64,000 nucleotides of DNA from Thozetella sp. PMI_491 (GCA_021432635.1 MU270023.1:1208106-1272105); one strand, 5' to 3'. Shown: positions 1 through 11,370, counted from the first letter of the stretch. The notes: generated by a model not told the origin, from the letters alone. A program made the numbers and translations.

Positions 1-137
1 GGTCGCTACGCAAGGGCCACATGCCCAGTTTAGGTATCGAGAGGTCCGCGGAGTACGTGCTATCTGCATATACGGCGCAAGGTTGAGTGTCATAGACGAT
101 ACGACCTAAATGAATCGCGGTCTGTTTATGGCCTTAT

Positions 138-370
138 GCAGGTGAGACATGCTCGACGCAGGTGAGACAGTGAGTCGTACCTAGGGTATTTCGTTATAGC
201 GGCCGAACCCAATCCTATTTGACGTTCTATTCTGTGAATGCAGAAGCTCCTGTGCACTTGCGTCTGTTGAAAACCAGCATTTTGTCCGTAGTACTACGCA
301 GGCGAGCCAAGTTCGATGCAGGTGAGACCGGTTCAATGCAGGTGAGACAGGTCCGATGCAAGTGAGACAG
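138..370. repeat. 20-bp period minisatellite, two clusters
   Basis: A core close to GCAGGTGAGACAG recurs at exactly 20-bp spacing. Two units start at 138 and 158. Four more start near 298, 318, 338 and 358, with single-base variants (GGCGAGCC, AAGTGAGAC). The spacer between cores is itself conserved (GTTCGAT, GTTCAAT, GTCCGAT). The units are not coding in any frame that I can defend. They may be subterminal repeats of an unrecognised transposon or a local minisatellite. Confidence 0.8.
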
Positions 371-1285
371 AATATATAGGAGATTTCTCGTTATTATGGG
401 GCTTCTTTAGTTTGTCATACTAATCCATTGCACACAAGAGGTCGTCTGCTTGTGCAGTCCCAGAACCCAACGTTCGTCTGACGTATTTGTCCATCATTGG
501 GCAGAGAGCGACTAGCTGCACATACAGCCTCTCATTTCTCTCAGCCTCCGTATAACCAGCCGGAATCTGAAATCATATTCTCCGCCTCTGCTGTACTGTC
601 AGTCTGATAGCTGTAGGATCATGGTTGCGTGTAAGTTAGCGACGAAGCTATAGAGCATCCCTTGGCATAGTGCTAAAAATAAGCGCTATGCATCGGCCTG
701 GCCCTCAAAGTTTAGCGTAGATTACACATCTGGATACGAGGTGCATTTGACCAATAAATGTCGTACGGAGGGCCATTAGGAGTCCCTGAGAAGCGGGGGT
801 ATTATGCACAGGGTTTATCCTCGCTGAAAGCCCTGTCGCTCCAGCTACTTACTACAGGGTAAGATCGCCTCTCCCACCAAGTTCGTTCTAATCGGCGCCA
901 GCAACATCTCAACACCCCTGTAGCCCAAAAACGCGTAGTCGCCGTGCGGGACGTCGTCAGCGTAGTAACGTCCCGGGGTGATGCATTGGGATGTTTCACC
1001 TAATATGGCAGCCCTAAGGGAGTCGTTCCGCAGTCACATCAGTTGTCATTGCGACTGTTCAGTCGTCCGGGAACGAACGTCTTTACGTTCTCAACTTTAA
1101 ACCAGCCGCTCTCGATTTCATCTGGACTTCAACTGAACACGCTCGAGTATACAAGGGTCCTGCTTGCCAAAGAGATGCCTAGTCTTGGTCGCTTTAGAAC
1201 CGCCTCGCTAGTCGTCAATATCAAAAGCAATAGCTAGGTATACCCATTTACGACGGCTGTGCTTCACTTTGAATGCTCTCTGGCT
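371..1285. other. No recognised gene; 5' region of the P450 gene
   Basis: Base composition is balanced and the open frames are short. I see no family motif, and no splice combination that gives a convincing protein. The last part presumably holds the P450 promoter, but no clear TATA element stands out. Confidence 0.5.
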
Positions 1286-3014
1286 ATGGGTTTCCTAGCA
1301 TGGCTTGTCTTGGTTTCGCTTATCCTAAAGTTGGGACACCACTATGTACTTATGATGCGTATCAACGCGGCGTGCCGCCAGCTAGGGACGCCGCAGTACA
1401 GTGCCCTAACATATTGGAGCGACTTTCTCCGCGGTATATGGGACATGCCAGGCTTGCTCGCCGAGCGGTACAGTCGTTACCCAGATAAGGCATTTGTTAT
1501 CCCGGTCGTCTTCTTCGGTCCGCTCATCCTGATTCCTCCCCGCCTGGACACTGAGTTCCGCTCAGCTATCAACTCCACGCTGAGTGCGCAATATGCACAA
1601 TTCAAATTTGTTCAGCCGTGGCATATATTCCCCCATCCGACCTGGGGCAAAAGGCCCCTGTCGCCGTACAGCACGGGCTTTAGCAGGGTACTGAGTGGAG
1701 CTGCTGTTGTCAATCTTGAACGCTCCCATCTGGCGGAAGAGCTGGTTAGGTCGTGGAAGGAACTGTGGGCTGAAGGGGAAATCGAGAGAGCAGACGACGG
1801 CAGGGTAATGGGGAGCGTCCTCAAGATTAACCATACATTAATGACGATGATGACGAGGAGGATGTCGGCCATATGTGTAGGCAAGAAACTGTCTAGGGAC
1901 AGGACTTACATCAAGATGCTCCTACGTCTCCTGGAGACCGTTCTGACCTCCATCTGGGTTCTCAATTTATTCCCAGACTGGACCAAGCCGTGTGTACTCA
2001 CGTTTCCAGGTCCTCAAGATATAAGTTATACTGATCCAAAGCATCGAGACAGGGCTTTGAGACAACTGATCTGCCAGCCGGCGTGGAGACTGCTTCGAGA
2101 GATTAATGACCGCTACCTTCTCAAAGTATTCGACAACAGGATAGCCGTCATGGAAAGTGGGAAACAAATGGGCCCCGAGGTGCGCATCTGCCAGTGCCAG
2201 AACTTCATCACGGAGTTATATTAACCTGGATGCTTGTCCGAAGGACGATATGGCTACTATAGTGGTAAAAACTGCCTCGAAATTCTCGGACCGGCGCTTT
2301 TCCGAGAAAGAAAATTTGATCCCTAGATTTCTGCTCCTTCATTTCCCGGCAATCCACACCACATCCAGCATGCTCTCCATGGCGATAGACAACCTCGTAA
2401 ATTATCCGGAATTTTCCAGTCGTCTTCGACAAGAAGCACTAGAGGTGTTCCAGAAACCCGGCAAGCCAGAGGCCTGGACAGCAGATGAACTCTCTCGGCT
2501 CAAGTATCATGATTGCTTTCTGACCGAAACGATGCGTCTCGAGCCAGTTCTTGAAGCCACGGTACGCAGGACTTGTATCAAGAAAGGGGGGCACACCTTC
2601 TCCGACGGCACCCACATCCCTGAATGGTTTGACGTCAGTATCGCTACAAATCAGGTGCACAAGGACCCGAGGCTGTGGGAACGGCCATCTACGTTCAACC
2701 CCGATCGGTGGTTGGAAAAGTTACAAAGTGTTCCCTATTCGGGCGACTCGGATTATTTTGCTTTTGGCACAGGGCGCCATATATGGTATGCTTCTCAGCC
2801 CTTCAATTCTGCACTTTTTAGGCTCATTTACTAACCTAACTGAAGCCCTGGTAGATTCTATGCCTTTTCCGTGATGAAGATCATGTTAGCGTACATCAAC
2901 TTGAACTTCGAGGTAGAGGCTGTGCCAGGGGAAACGGCAAAATCCTTGCGGTTTGGCGTACTGAAAGGGTCTATGGAAAGAAAGGTGATGTTTCGAGAAA
3001 AGCAGTCGTGGTGA
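1286..3014 (+). CDS. Cytochrome P450 monooxygenase, three exons, intact
   Basis: The exons are 1286-2179, 2244-2785 and 2846-3014, giving 534 aa, a normal P450 length. Intron 1 (GTGCGC...AG, 64 bp) and intron 2 (GTATGC...TAACTGAAG, 60 bp, branch CTAAC) both restore the frame. Intron 2 splits the heme-ligand Cys codon (TG|C). Residues 2-20 form a hydrophobic membrane anchor. The I-helix region is FPAIHTTS (332-339), the K-helix ExxR is ETMR (393-396), the PERF-like motif is FNPDRW (449-454) and the heme loop is FGTGRHICPG with Cys479. It resembles fungal P450s that oxidise terpenoids or other secondary metabolites, but the substrate cannot be read from sequence. The ATG at 1286 is used because the longer frame opens with GTG. 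Neighbours are a decayed dehydrogenase and a decayed regulator, so the gene may be an orphan of a broken cluster. The family call is very secure. Confidence 0.93.
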
Positions 3015-3815
3015 AGAAATCCTATACGCTTTACTAGAGCTCCTGGAAGTATTGCGAAGAATAGTAAGCTAGAATTCTTGTCTTCATTCGATAGTTTTAA
3101 CAATTATTGACGCAGATCAGGGATGCTAATTATTAATTGATTCCTAGATTAAAAGTTTATTTACAGTGTACTACTACTAAAAAAATAAAATTACATTCTT
3201 TTCATAGAAGATAAATATCCTTCTTCGAGGGAACTTGGCAACACCGCGGTAGTGGCCAAGACTTGTTATAGGTTTAGAAGTAATTATACCATGACAAAAA
3301 AAGGTGCTCCCTCTAGCAGTCTGCTCTAGCAGACATTAATCACGATCGTGTAGGCCGTCAGCCACGTTAACCACCTGAAGCAGTCTGGGTCCTTTCCGCT
3401 CCAGGGGACCGGCCCTGTTCAGTCGGGCCCGAGTCGGGCCCAAACAAGCTGCAAAGCGACGATGATATGCAACATAGATTACAATCTCACTAGACCCATA
3501 ACGCTTACCCCAAGACGAGCCGTTCGACTACCGGAAATGCTTGGCCGGCCAGTGAGATGATGGACGAGTTCCGAGCACGCTCACAATTGGCATCGGTGGC
3601 CTTGGCGCTGCAGTATCTTCGAACGCGCCAATCCTTGTCGTGCGGAGAATCTCTGGCTCTGTTGCGATACTGAATTTAGAGATCATAGATAGAAGCATTC
3701 GGGCCTTACGCTACTGCTTACTGTGCTGCACATCAGTCATGTAGAGCTCTCATTCGGTCTATTTACAGAATTAGGCAGCTAGGTTGTCCCATTCCGAAAT
3801 GCATGAGTTACTCAT
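3015..3815. other. Intergenic, no recognised gene
   Basis: AT-rich just after the P450 stop (to about 3,300), then balanced composition. There is a short duplication, TCGGGCCCGAGTCGGGCCC, near 3,423. I see no coding frame with family features. Confidence 0.5.
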
Positions 3816-4948
3816 CTAGGAAAGCTGAGTGATGCATCCAGGCTGAACCTTCTCTAGCCGCTCAACGAGCTCCTTCCAAATATCCATTTGCAACCTCTGG
3901 CCTTCTGTATTGCTGAGCCAGCCAGGCACCCAATATTCCTTGATTTTGGAACCCGAGATAAGTTTCCCATGGCTTTCGTCGCCTAGCACTAAACCACTCA
4001 GGATTACTTGACTTCCCACCTCTGGGGTTTGCGCTCCTATGGCCCTTAGAGCTCCAATAGCAGCCTTTGTGAGTGATCCTGTGTCCCGACCTAATTTAGT
4101 GGAGTAAAGGCCTGGTGCTACTATGTTTATAACTATATTTGTTTGCTTTACTGGACATAGGGCTGCGAACTGGTGTATAGTATACTCCTCTACTAGCTTT
4201 GTGAGGGAGTATCTAGTGAGTTTATATGTTAGTATAATTCATTCCCTATTCTGACTGATGTGTGATACTGGTAGTAAATGGGACTTATCTTTAGGTTATA
4301 TTAGCCTGTTTTAGGTTGTTGAATCTATTGAAAAGAATATTGTTCTGACTTTTGTTAATCTTGCTCTTAGCAGTATAGCTAAGAGTATTTTTGATAAAGG
4401 CAAAGGTGGGATATATATTAAACTTCTGCCTGTTTATAATTAATTATAGTATTATAAGAGTTACAAGGAAAATAATGCTAATTATATTGATAAAAAGGGT
4501 AATTTCTATGCCCTTAGCTAGTTATTACTAATCTATTATAAGGCTAGTATTAGCAATAAAACTATTGATCCTGTCTAGTTCTGTTGATGCTTTTTTAGAA
4601 AAGGCCTGAATAGATAAATAAGATACTATATTGAGGTGTTAAACCTGTTATAGATATGAGTCTTTTTAAAGTGAGTAGAGTGCTGCTGAATTAGGCTTGT
4701 ATGCTTACTTCTATGACTTCCTAGCGCCCTGCTAATTTCTTAATGTCTTTCTTGGCGTTTTCGCTGGCTTTTATATTTCTTACGGCGAGAATAACTCTTA
4801 AAGCGTTGAATTTGACGAGGTGTTGAGTAGTCTTAAGGCCTAGGCCGGTATTACTGTCCGTGATAATATAGGTTTTGCCTGAGTAAGTTGCCTCACTCGC
4901 CAATATAGGTACCTTCTTCATCTGCTTAACCGACACTTTTAGCATCAT
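3816..4948 (-). pseudogene. Short-chain dehydrogenase/reductase (SDR), decayed
   Basis: The N-terminal piece (4948 to about 4721) reads GKTYIITDSNTGLGLKTTQH followed by VILAVRN. This is the SDR Rossmann start TGxxxGxG, with the first Gly of the motif changed to Asp, a G-to-A type change. The C-terminal piece (about 4235 to 3818) contains RYSLTKLVEEY, the region of the YxxxK catalytic motif but shifted or mutated, then NIVAPGLYSTKLGRD, and ends IWKELVERLEKVQPG. Between them (about 4,240-4,720) the sequence is AT-rich, stop-laden and no longer recognisable, although its length fits the missing 130 or so residues. The order and strand of both ends show one former gene of retinol-dehydrogenase-like SDR type. 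It was probably an oxidoreductase acting with the P450; that link is inference. Confidence 0.8.
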
Positions 4949-6075
4949 ATCTATATTGCCACGTGGCTAGACGACACTTCCAAAATTGTGGTTGAGGCGT
5001 GATAATCAAGTCGATGTTGAGTCGGGATTGTTTCAAGCTTATGGTGGCGGCGTGCAGGTGTGCGCGGTCAACGTTTGTTCAGGATCAATTGGAGATGGAT
5101 ATTTCCGATGCCACTGACTTCGGGGCCTTTATATACCACAAGAGTCTGCCATTGCGACGACATCCGGTAAGTACCTCAGATACTATCACTCTGGGCGCTG
5201 TGATCAGCGCGAGCCCTCAAATTGACCACAGGGCGGTATCGCTTTGGTCGCCAATTATATATTAGTGAACCTATCCGGTTAGCGTCCCCTACATCTCAGA
5301 TATAGGAGACTGGGTACTCACACCTGAGGGCCAGAAGTTCGTGCCTAGCGTGGTACGAGGCGAGGCGCCAACAGTTAATAGGTAAACACAGGGAATTCTC
5401 CCTCGTTTCCGTCTAATGAGCCCATCAAAGGACAATCCAGGTGTGGTTGAGTATTTCCATTGCCGAGTATGAACCTCCCTGGGCCTGCCGTAATATTGCT
5501 GGATACTCTGTAAATTCACATGGGCTGTGCCACCCCTGTCCCCGACGATGTCACGGTAAACGAAGAACTCCGACCCGCAAGCGAAGGCGCCAAGCCGCCT
5601 ATACCCAAAGGGACATATACAAAGCTAGCCAGATCGGGTCACTGATATCTGATTGGCTCACAAGGCGACACCCCACCTACCGTGGTATGGTCGTTTCGAT
5701 GATCTGCGCTGGGCACTGTTGACAAGCCCCACGCGTCCCCCTTTTGTCGGAGTAGCGTAAGTACTAACGCGGCAGCTCTAAGACTCTAGCCAGATTCTTA
5801 AGTGATCTAGCGTACGCTTGCTCCGCGCCGGACACGAGATCTTGACGCCAGGTCACGTAACGGTTTCTCGGCGGACAAATCTTGCCAGTCGGCCACCTGC
5901 CACTTTATAACCGCGTTTTGAGCAGGACGCTGCGGATGTACCAGCATCCTTCCCGTGAATATTGACGACCTGGCTTGGCGGCTATGCCAGTATGAAGCTA
6001 TAATTCGTTTACCAGGGCTCCCCAGGGATTAGTAAGTCGGAGCAGCGGAAAATCAGGTCCCATGTAATGAGAGGC
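4949..6075. other. Balanced-composition segment without a recognised gene
   Basis: Several overlapping frames of 75-95 codons occur on both strands (for example 4999-5265 plus, 5289-5519 minus, 5441-5722 plus). A stretch near 5,525-5,610 read in the GCATPVPDD frame looks protein-like. No frame shows a domain, and I could not join them with plausible introns. It could hold the remains of a gene, but I do not call one. Confidence 0.4.
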
Positions 6076-6950
6076 AAGAATACTAGTAGGCCTTATTTAT
6101 TTACTAAGAAGTAGACAGGTCTTGTTTATATTAAATACACTTTCTCCTAGTATAGCCTGCCAGATATAAGACATAGAATACCTCAGCCACTGCTCTAGAG
6201 CGATCTATCTCTAACGTTATTCCCTTAGCAACTAGACACAGAGTCCGCCAAGTTGATATATTGATATATGCCTTTTTTTAACTCGACCTTACTTTCTTCT
6301 TTGATCTTGTCTCTTATATGATTTTCTTAGGGTTCTTTAACGTCAGCGATATACTCTTTCCCCTGAGATTCTACTCCAAGTTTAATATATTAAAGTTAAT
6401 TTGGGTAGACTATATCCTCCCAGATTTTATATATAGGTAAACCAAGCCCCTTTATTAGATCTTATTAATATCTAGTAAGATTTCTACTTAACCTTAGTAA
6501 TATTAGTGTTATATATTGACTTTTTAGAGAGTAAGCCTAGGATATTTATAGTATCCTTATATTATATTTTACAGGCGTATTCCCTTGTTAACTAGAAATT
6601 ATTAGGCCCTAAGCCTATTATAGATAGTGTAATAGTTACTGTAGTTTTACTTGTTATTTATTAACAGATCTATAACTAATACTTGGTTGGATTGACACAC
6701 CTTAATAAGCTTTATCAAATGATTTAATTACGTGGTAGGATTGGTAGATTAATATAAGTGAATCTAGTATTAGCGCTGAAACCTATAAGGTATGGTTAAA
6801 CGCTGTTAATTATTATTTAGACACTAATTTTAACTATTAATAGACTTGATCTAGAACTTATACTGTGGACTAGATTGTTAAATATATTCTATGGCGATAT
6901 AATATATATAAACAGCTTCTTAGCCGATTATATAACCATTAGAGAATAAT
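6076..6950. other. AT-rich RIP-type sequence
   Basis: Rich in TTA/TAA/TAG/CTA, with no open frame. The segment abuts the degraded regulator that follows and may contain its unrecognisable N-terminal half. Confidence 0.5.
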
Positions 6951-7567
6951 CTTATATCCTTACCCCTTAAGCTTTAGCTGCTATGCTTGAAACGATTAAC
7001 TTTGCTAAGCTTTTAAATAGCCTAGGAGAAAATAAGACGCTAAAGCTTGATAGGCTAGAATATACACAAGCGTTTCTATCTCTCCTGTATTAGCTTATTA
7101 ATTCCTTATAGTACATTGTATGGTCGCATTATAAAGCTAGCCAATACAATAATATAATATACCTCATATTACTAGGCTTTATAACTACCTTACTTCTGGA
7201 ATATGGCTGAGACTGTACAAGTTATCCGCTCCTCTCAAACCAACTTAACAGCGCCATTGATGACTTTTATGCCAACACTGCTACCAACCCCAAAGGCATA
7301 GAAGTATCGCTGCTATTGTGGGTGCTGTTTATCAGCGGCATCTCAGCTCCAGGAGAAAGGGACCGGTCGTGGTTATCACTGTTGATATTGGAAACTTGCA
7401 GGCGATTGGGACTCGACGACTGGGCGGCCGTTCGCGGTGAACTGTGCCAGTATCCTTGGATTTACACATTGCACGATTTCCCAGGTAAATGCCTGTGGGA
7501 GCAGGCTAAGATTAAGAACGATATATTTGATCGTACAAACGAGGACATGGAAGCGGGCCCGATATAG
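6951..7567 (+). pseudogene. Fungal-specific transcription factor, C-terminal part, decayed
   Basis: One frame runs from about 6,951 to the TAG at 7,565 with in-frame TAG/TAA/TGA codons, most explained by CAG/CAA/TGG changes. It starts LTP-ALAAMLETINFAKLL and continues with LLEYG, LNSAIDDFYANTATNPKGIE, LLLWVLFISGISAPGERD and SWLSLLILETCRRLGLDDW, and ends near WIYTLHDFPGKCLWEQAK. This WVLFIxGISA...W...LGLxxW pattern is typical of the C-terminal region of fungal Zn(II)2Cys6 regulators (Fungal_trans_2 type). No zinc cluster survives. The last 250 bp has few RIP changes, so the mutated/unmutated boundary falls inside the gene. It was probably a pathway regulator for the neighbouring P450/SDR genes; that is inference. 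Confidence 0.72.
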
Positions 7568-7747
7568 AATGTATCAAGCCTTTGGAACAGTACGAGCTTT
7601 CGCCCCCTTCGTCATTGTCTGTTGTCCTTTGCACCCGACCTCTCATCTAGCCTAGTTATAACTGGTAGGACGGCAAGTGTTCGGGAAAAGGTAAGCCTTG
7701 ATATCCGCGATTTGTAACGCTTATTAAACCGATAGCATAGCCCAAGC

Positions 7748-8797
7748 CTATGATGGCGGACACGAGGGGAGATCAGCATAAGATGGAAACGGTCCTTGAA
7801 GCTTCTGTAGCGATACGCCTCCATTGAAATTCGCTATCTTTTCTACCGGTAAGCGGAGAGCAGCTGGATCGATGACGGCCCGGGTTTTTTGGATTAGTTC
7901 GCATGCTTCGTGATAGCTCGGTGCTCCCGGGCCAGGTGGACGTACGCCTAAGCGACGGATCGAGGGGATGATGCAGGCGCAGTCAAAGCCGACATCTTCA
8001 TTCTCCAGAAGACCGTTGAACATGGGGAGGGGGTGTACCGGATTCGGTCTGCTCCTGTACGGGCCGGTGAGCCGCAGCTGCTGTTGGGAGCGCGGAGCCA
8101 GGATCCACAGCGGCATGTCGTCACTGTCGACGTCTACGACCACCTTGTAATCCGTTGTCTCGGTCAGTACGGTTGGCACCGTAAAATGCTGCGGATATCT
8201 CGCGTCGCTCCGAACCCCTAGAACGCCAAGATACACAACAAATCGGGGAAATGGCGGAGCCGACCCAGTCGCCGACGTTACTGCGTCTTGGGATCGCGCC
8301 TTGAGCTCAAATAGCGAAGGCGCGACATGAGGAGAGTCGCCCAAGACAGCAGGGCAGCGGGTGCTGGGCAGAGTCATTCTGCCAATGTCGAGACCGATCG
8401 AGTACTCCCAGCCATTTGTGCCCTTGAAAAGCGGGATCTGGCAGCCGCCGTCTCTGTCCCGACGCTCGACGAGCACTGAAATCGAATTCCGACGCACACA
8501 CGAGAGAGCACGCATCCAACGCTGCGTGACCTCATTATCGTAGTAATGGTCATTGGAGAAGCTGCGTTCATCCTTAGAGTACCAGCAGCTGTGCCAGTCG
8601 GCAGTCCACTCGTTGCCAAAGGGGTTCTCGAACGTAGTTGTGTCCAGGTGATCACCGTGCTGCGTCTCACACTCCTCAGTTCCCTCTTGCTCGCCGGCAC
8701 TCCAGTCTTCCTCGTCATCTTCAAACTCCTCTGGCCCATCGCTACTGCCACCAAAATCCTGTTTTGGGGGAATCCTTACGTTTTCTGTCTGGAACAT
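7748..8797 (-). CDS. Hypothetical protein, 349 aa, acidic N-terminal region
   Basis: A single open frame from ATG at 8797 (MFQTENVRIPPKQDFGGS) to TAG at 7750-7748. Residues of about 20-70 are very acidic (EEFEDDEEDW, EQEGTEECE). The middle holds LVERRDRDGGCQIPL, GWEYSIGLDIGRMTLP and the hydrophobic PRFVVYLGVLGV, and the C-terminal part is basic and proline-rich. I see no signal peptide or membrane anchor, and I do not recognise the family. The frame also extends 27 nt upstream to a TTG, which a nuclear gene would be unlikely to use. Possible short upstream exons between 8,820 and 9,330 could not be settled. Composition is balanced, unlike the decayed neighbours, and the frame has no stops, so it is probably a real gene. 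Confidence 0.6.
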   Translation of the reverse strand: MFQTENVRIPPKQDFGGSSDGPEEFEDDEEDWSAGEQEGTEECETQHGDHLDTTTFENPFGNEWTADWHSCWYSKDERSFSNDHYYDNEVTQRWMRALSCVRRNSISVLVERRDRDGGCQIPLFKGTNGWEYSIGLDIGRMTLPSTRCPAVLGDSPHVAPSLFELKARSQDAVTSATGSAPPFPRFVVYLGVLGVRSDARYPQHFTVPTVLTETTDYKVVVDVDSDDMPLWILAPRSQQQLRLTGPYRSRPNPVHPLPMFNGLLENEDVGFDCACIIPSIRRLGVRPPGPGAPSYHEACELIQKTRAVIDPAALRLPVEKIANFNGGVSLQKLQGPFPSYADLPSCPPS

Positions 8798-9683
8798 TAG
8801 CAGCCTGCGCGGGTGGAGCCTCAACAGTTGACGTCGTTAACCTTGCCTGGCTAGAGTAGGCGACATTGTAGCAAGGACCATTTGGGATGACATTGGGGAT
8901 AAGCCACTCGACGATGGATCCTCGGATATATCACCCAAATCGGTGAAGGAGGCCAAGGTGAACAAGGCAATGGTGTTGTCGGGCAACGAGCAAATTCGGT
9001 CTCTCTGCTTAGGGGAAGTAAGTGGTGGTGGTAGGATTCAGCTCAATTTGTTGCTGCGGCGGAATGCTTGCGGGGATTGGTTCAAGGGGCGGGGGAGGGG
9101 GGGACTTGAAACAAAGGCCAGGCTTCAGGCTTGCCTCGCGGGAATCAACCAGAGCAGGTACCCTGCAATGCTTAGCCATCGCCGGTTTAAAACACGGAAT
9201 GGCCCCGTTGGAAGGAGCCAGGTTGGAGGAATCCCTCGTTAAGTTCTTATTTATTCTCCCGAGAGTGAAATACATGCTCTTGGTCGGGATGGAATCTGGC
9301 TGGCTGCTCGAGCCAACGAACACGGCCAACGACGGTCGCTGCGCGTTTCGCTTGCCGCCGGCTGGCTACCCATCATCGCTCTGGATTCACAAGCCCAGCT
9401 GAATATGCAAGTGCCCAATGTCGTCATAGCTGCCAGACCCCGCTCTCTTCAAGTTATTCTAGAGATGCCTTATGCCCAACAATCAGCTTACTAACGGATT
9501 ACTTCTTAGCTTATAGGAAAGCCTCGTCCCAGCCCATTTTTCTCGGGAAGTTTCTCTCCTCTCTTAGCATGTCTCAGCGAACTAGTTTCTTACCCGAGGT
9601 ATCGGCAGATAATTAAACTTGCTTACAACCAAGCTCCTGTTATAGAGAGGAGCAAAATCTTGAGGTTACTTGATCAACCGAAT
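8798..9683. other. Upstream region, no firm gene
   Basis: Minus-strand frames at 9329-9009 (proline-rich, SPPPPPLEPIPASIPPQQQ) and a GC-rich opposite-strand frame overlap. Either could be a 5' exon of the preceding minus-strand gene, but no intron set gives a clean join. AT content rises from about 9,450. Confidence 0.4.
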
Positions 9684-10695
9684 ATGGCTCGCATTACCAT
9701 TCATCTATTTAATTTGCTCAGTAGCTACAAGTCTCTTGTACCGTGTGCTATAATGTCAATACAAAGTGTTGGTGTTTCACTGCTAGAGGCTTCCCAGGAA
9801 ACTAATATTAGTCTCGCGACCCTCCACTTCGATTTATCCATCATTAAAATCAAAGCGCCCAAGGAATTTCAAATCCTAAGGAACAAGCTTGTGCTAAAGA
9901 GAAAGGAGGCTAGTAAGAACGGCGTCCAACACACCACTACGTATAAGTTAGGTGCTTTATTTCGACATTAGCTGCCGCAAACATCTAGTTTAATCAAGGC
10001 CTATAACACAAGAGCATCAGAGATCGCCTCTTACCGCTACGTCAATCTAAAGCCGATATAGTACCAGGATATTTTCGCCGACCATATTAGAATTAATAGC
10101 ACAAGCCTCTAGGCTGCTACAACCTCTGGCCCTGACGCTATTATTATATATCTGCTTATATGCCTATTAGCTTGTATATAGTCTAGACCCAAAGTAATAT
10201 TAATTTAGATAGAGTTAGTTTCTAATAGGAAGAAAGAGCTTGCTAAGCTAGACAAGACTAACCTAATATATTAACACTTTATTTAGCTCTTAAAGATTAT
10301 TTTAAATTAAGAGTAGCTTGCTAATTAGAATACTAATATTAGGTCGTAGCTTTAGACAGCTAATAAAGCTATAAGTATTAAATATAAATAACTAATGTTA
10401 ATCCTAAATAATATTTCCCTCCCTATAAATACTACTTTAAATTTATATAAGAGTATCTATTAGGTATAAAAGCTAGCTATAAAAGCTATAGATAAGCTGA
10501 TTAAAGGGTAACTATAATTTATTATAACTAGCCCTATATTATTAGGTCTTTCTGCCTAGTATCTATACCTTAATATAATAGTATTATAGGAATCCCTAGT
10601 CCCTATTAAACAATATAATAATCTTATTAACTCAGGCAATATCCTTACTATTAGCCTATAAATAAACCAGAAAGATAAAGAAGAGATATACTAGT
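9684..10695 (+). pseudogene. Decayed conserved fungal gene, 5' portion (split by Copia)
   Basis: The frame starts at ATG 9684 (MARITIHLFNLLSSYKSL), is open to 9,970, and then stays in one register to 10,695 with many TAG/TAA codons at Gln- or Trp-like positions. Readable islands include APKEFQILRNKLVLKR, YKLGALF, SSLIKAYNTRASEIAS, AATTSGPDAIIIYLL and KQLMLILNNISLPINTTLN, then SPILLGLSA-YLYLNIIVL. From memory this matches a conserved protein family of unknown function in Pezizomycotina; I could not verify it by search. The Copia 5' LTR begins immediately after 10,695 and cuts the frame. Stops are absent near the 5' end and dense downstream, suggesting mutation spreading from the transposon. 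Confidence 0.7.
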
Positions 10696-11252
10696 TGTTA
10701 ATATGTGACCCACTATTAAATATAGATCCTAAATATATATTATAAAACGCACGGGCCACATACCTCTAGGGCAGGCAAGAAAGCCCTATACTTATAAAAG
10801 ATCCACGCAAGTAAAAATAACCACACGCCTCAAAGCATCCACGATTCCACACAACGGCCACCTCCTATACAAAACAGCCATACCACATAAAAACGCTAAA
10901 AACAGACTAAAATATACGCTAAGCCCTTTTAATATATATCTACTAGTAAGGGTATAAAACGCGTAAGAAGATGAAGCGTTTTAAATACAAGCGAGTGTTT
11001 TATACGCTGGTCTTTACGAGTATACTAATATGGTAAAAGATGGGCCATCTTAATATGGTAATTAGTGGGGCTATATAGTCTATATATACGTAGCTTTGCT
11101 CCCTGATTTAAATCTTGGATCTTTATCCTTTTACACACATACACTCATACACTTACACTTCCACCCTAAAAGATCCGCTGGCTGGACCCACTTTTCATGT
11201 GTATTCCACTGCTTACGTCATTAAAATTGATTATTTATCATACCTTTTAACA
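10696..11252 (+). repeat. 5' LTR of Copia copy 1
   Basis: 557 bp, starting TGTTAATATGTGACCCAC and ending CATACCTTTTAACA, with 6-bp inverted ends TGTTAA/TTAACA. It retains more C and G than the 3' LTR: positions such as ACGCACGGGCCACATACC read ACGCATGGGCTATATATC in the 3' LTR. The differences are mostly C/T transitions. Confidence 0.92.
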
Positions 11253-11270
11253 GGTTATGAGCCTGGAGCT
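11253..11270 (+). promoter_or_regulatory. Primer-binding site, half-tRNA (initiator Met) type
   Basis: The bases directly after the 5' LTR read GGTTATGAGCCTGG. The complement contains CTCATAACC, which fits the anticodon arm of initiator tRNA-Met. Drosophila copia primes from an internal cut of initiator tRNA-Met at a very similar sequence, so reverse transcription here likely used a half-tRNA primer. Confidence 0.7.
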
Positions 11271-11370
11271 CTAGCCTTTTATATATAACCCTATCCCTAA
11301 CCCTTACTTTAAGAGGGTATAACTTAACTAAACCAAGCCCGATTCTATCCGTTCCTCAAGCTATGATATA

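Noticed and set aside
802-999. Minus-strand 65-codon frame near the window start
   Set aside because: No domain, arginine-rich composition typical of an antisense or random frame, and no splice partners.
4999-5722. Three overlapping frames of 76-93 codons
   Set aside because: They overlap on opposite strands, have no motifs, and I could not link them with introns.
9009-9402. Overlapping plus and minus frames of 106-126 codons
   Set aside because: Low-complexity proline- or glycine-rich products from GC-rich DNA; possible upstream exons but not demonstrable.
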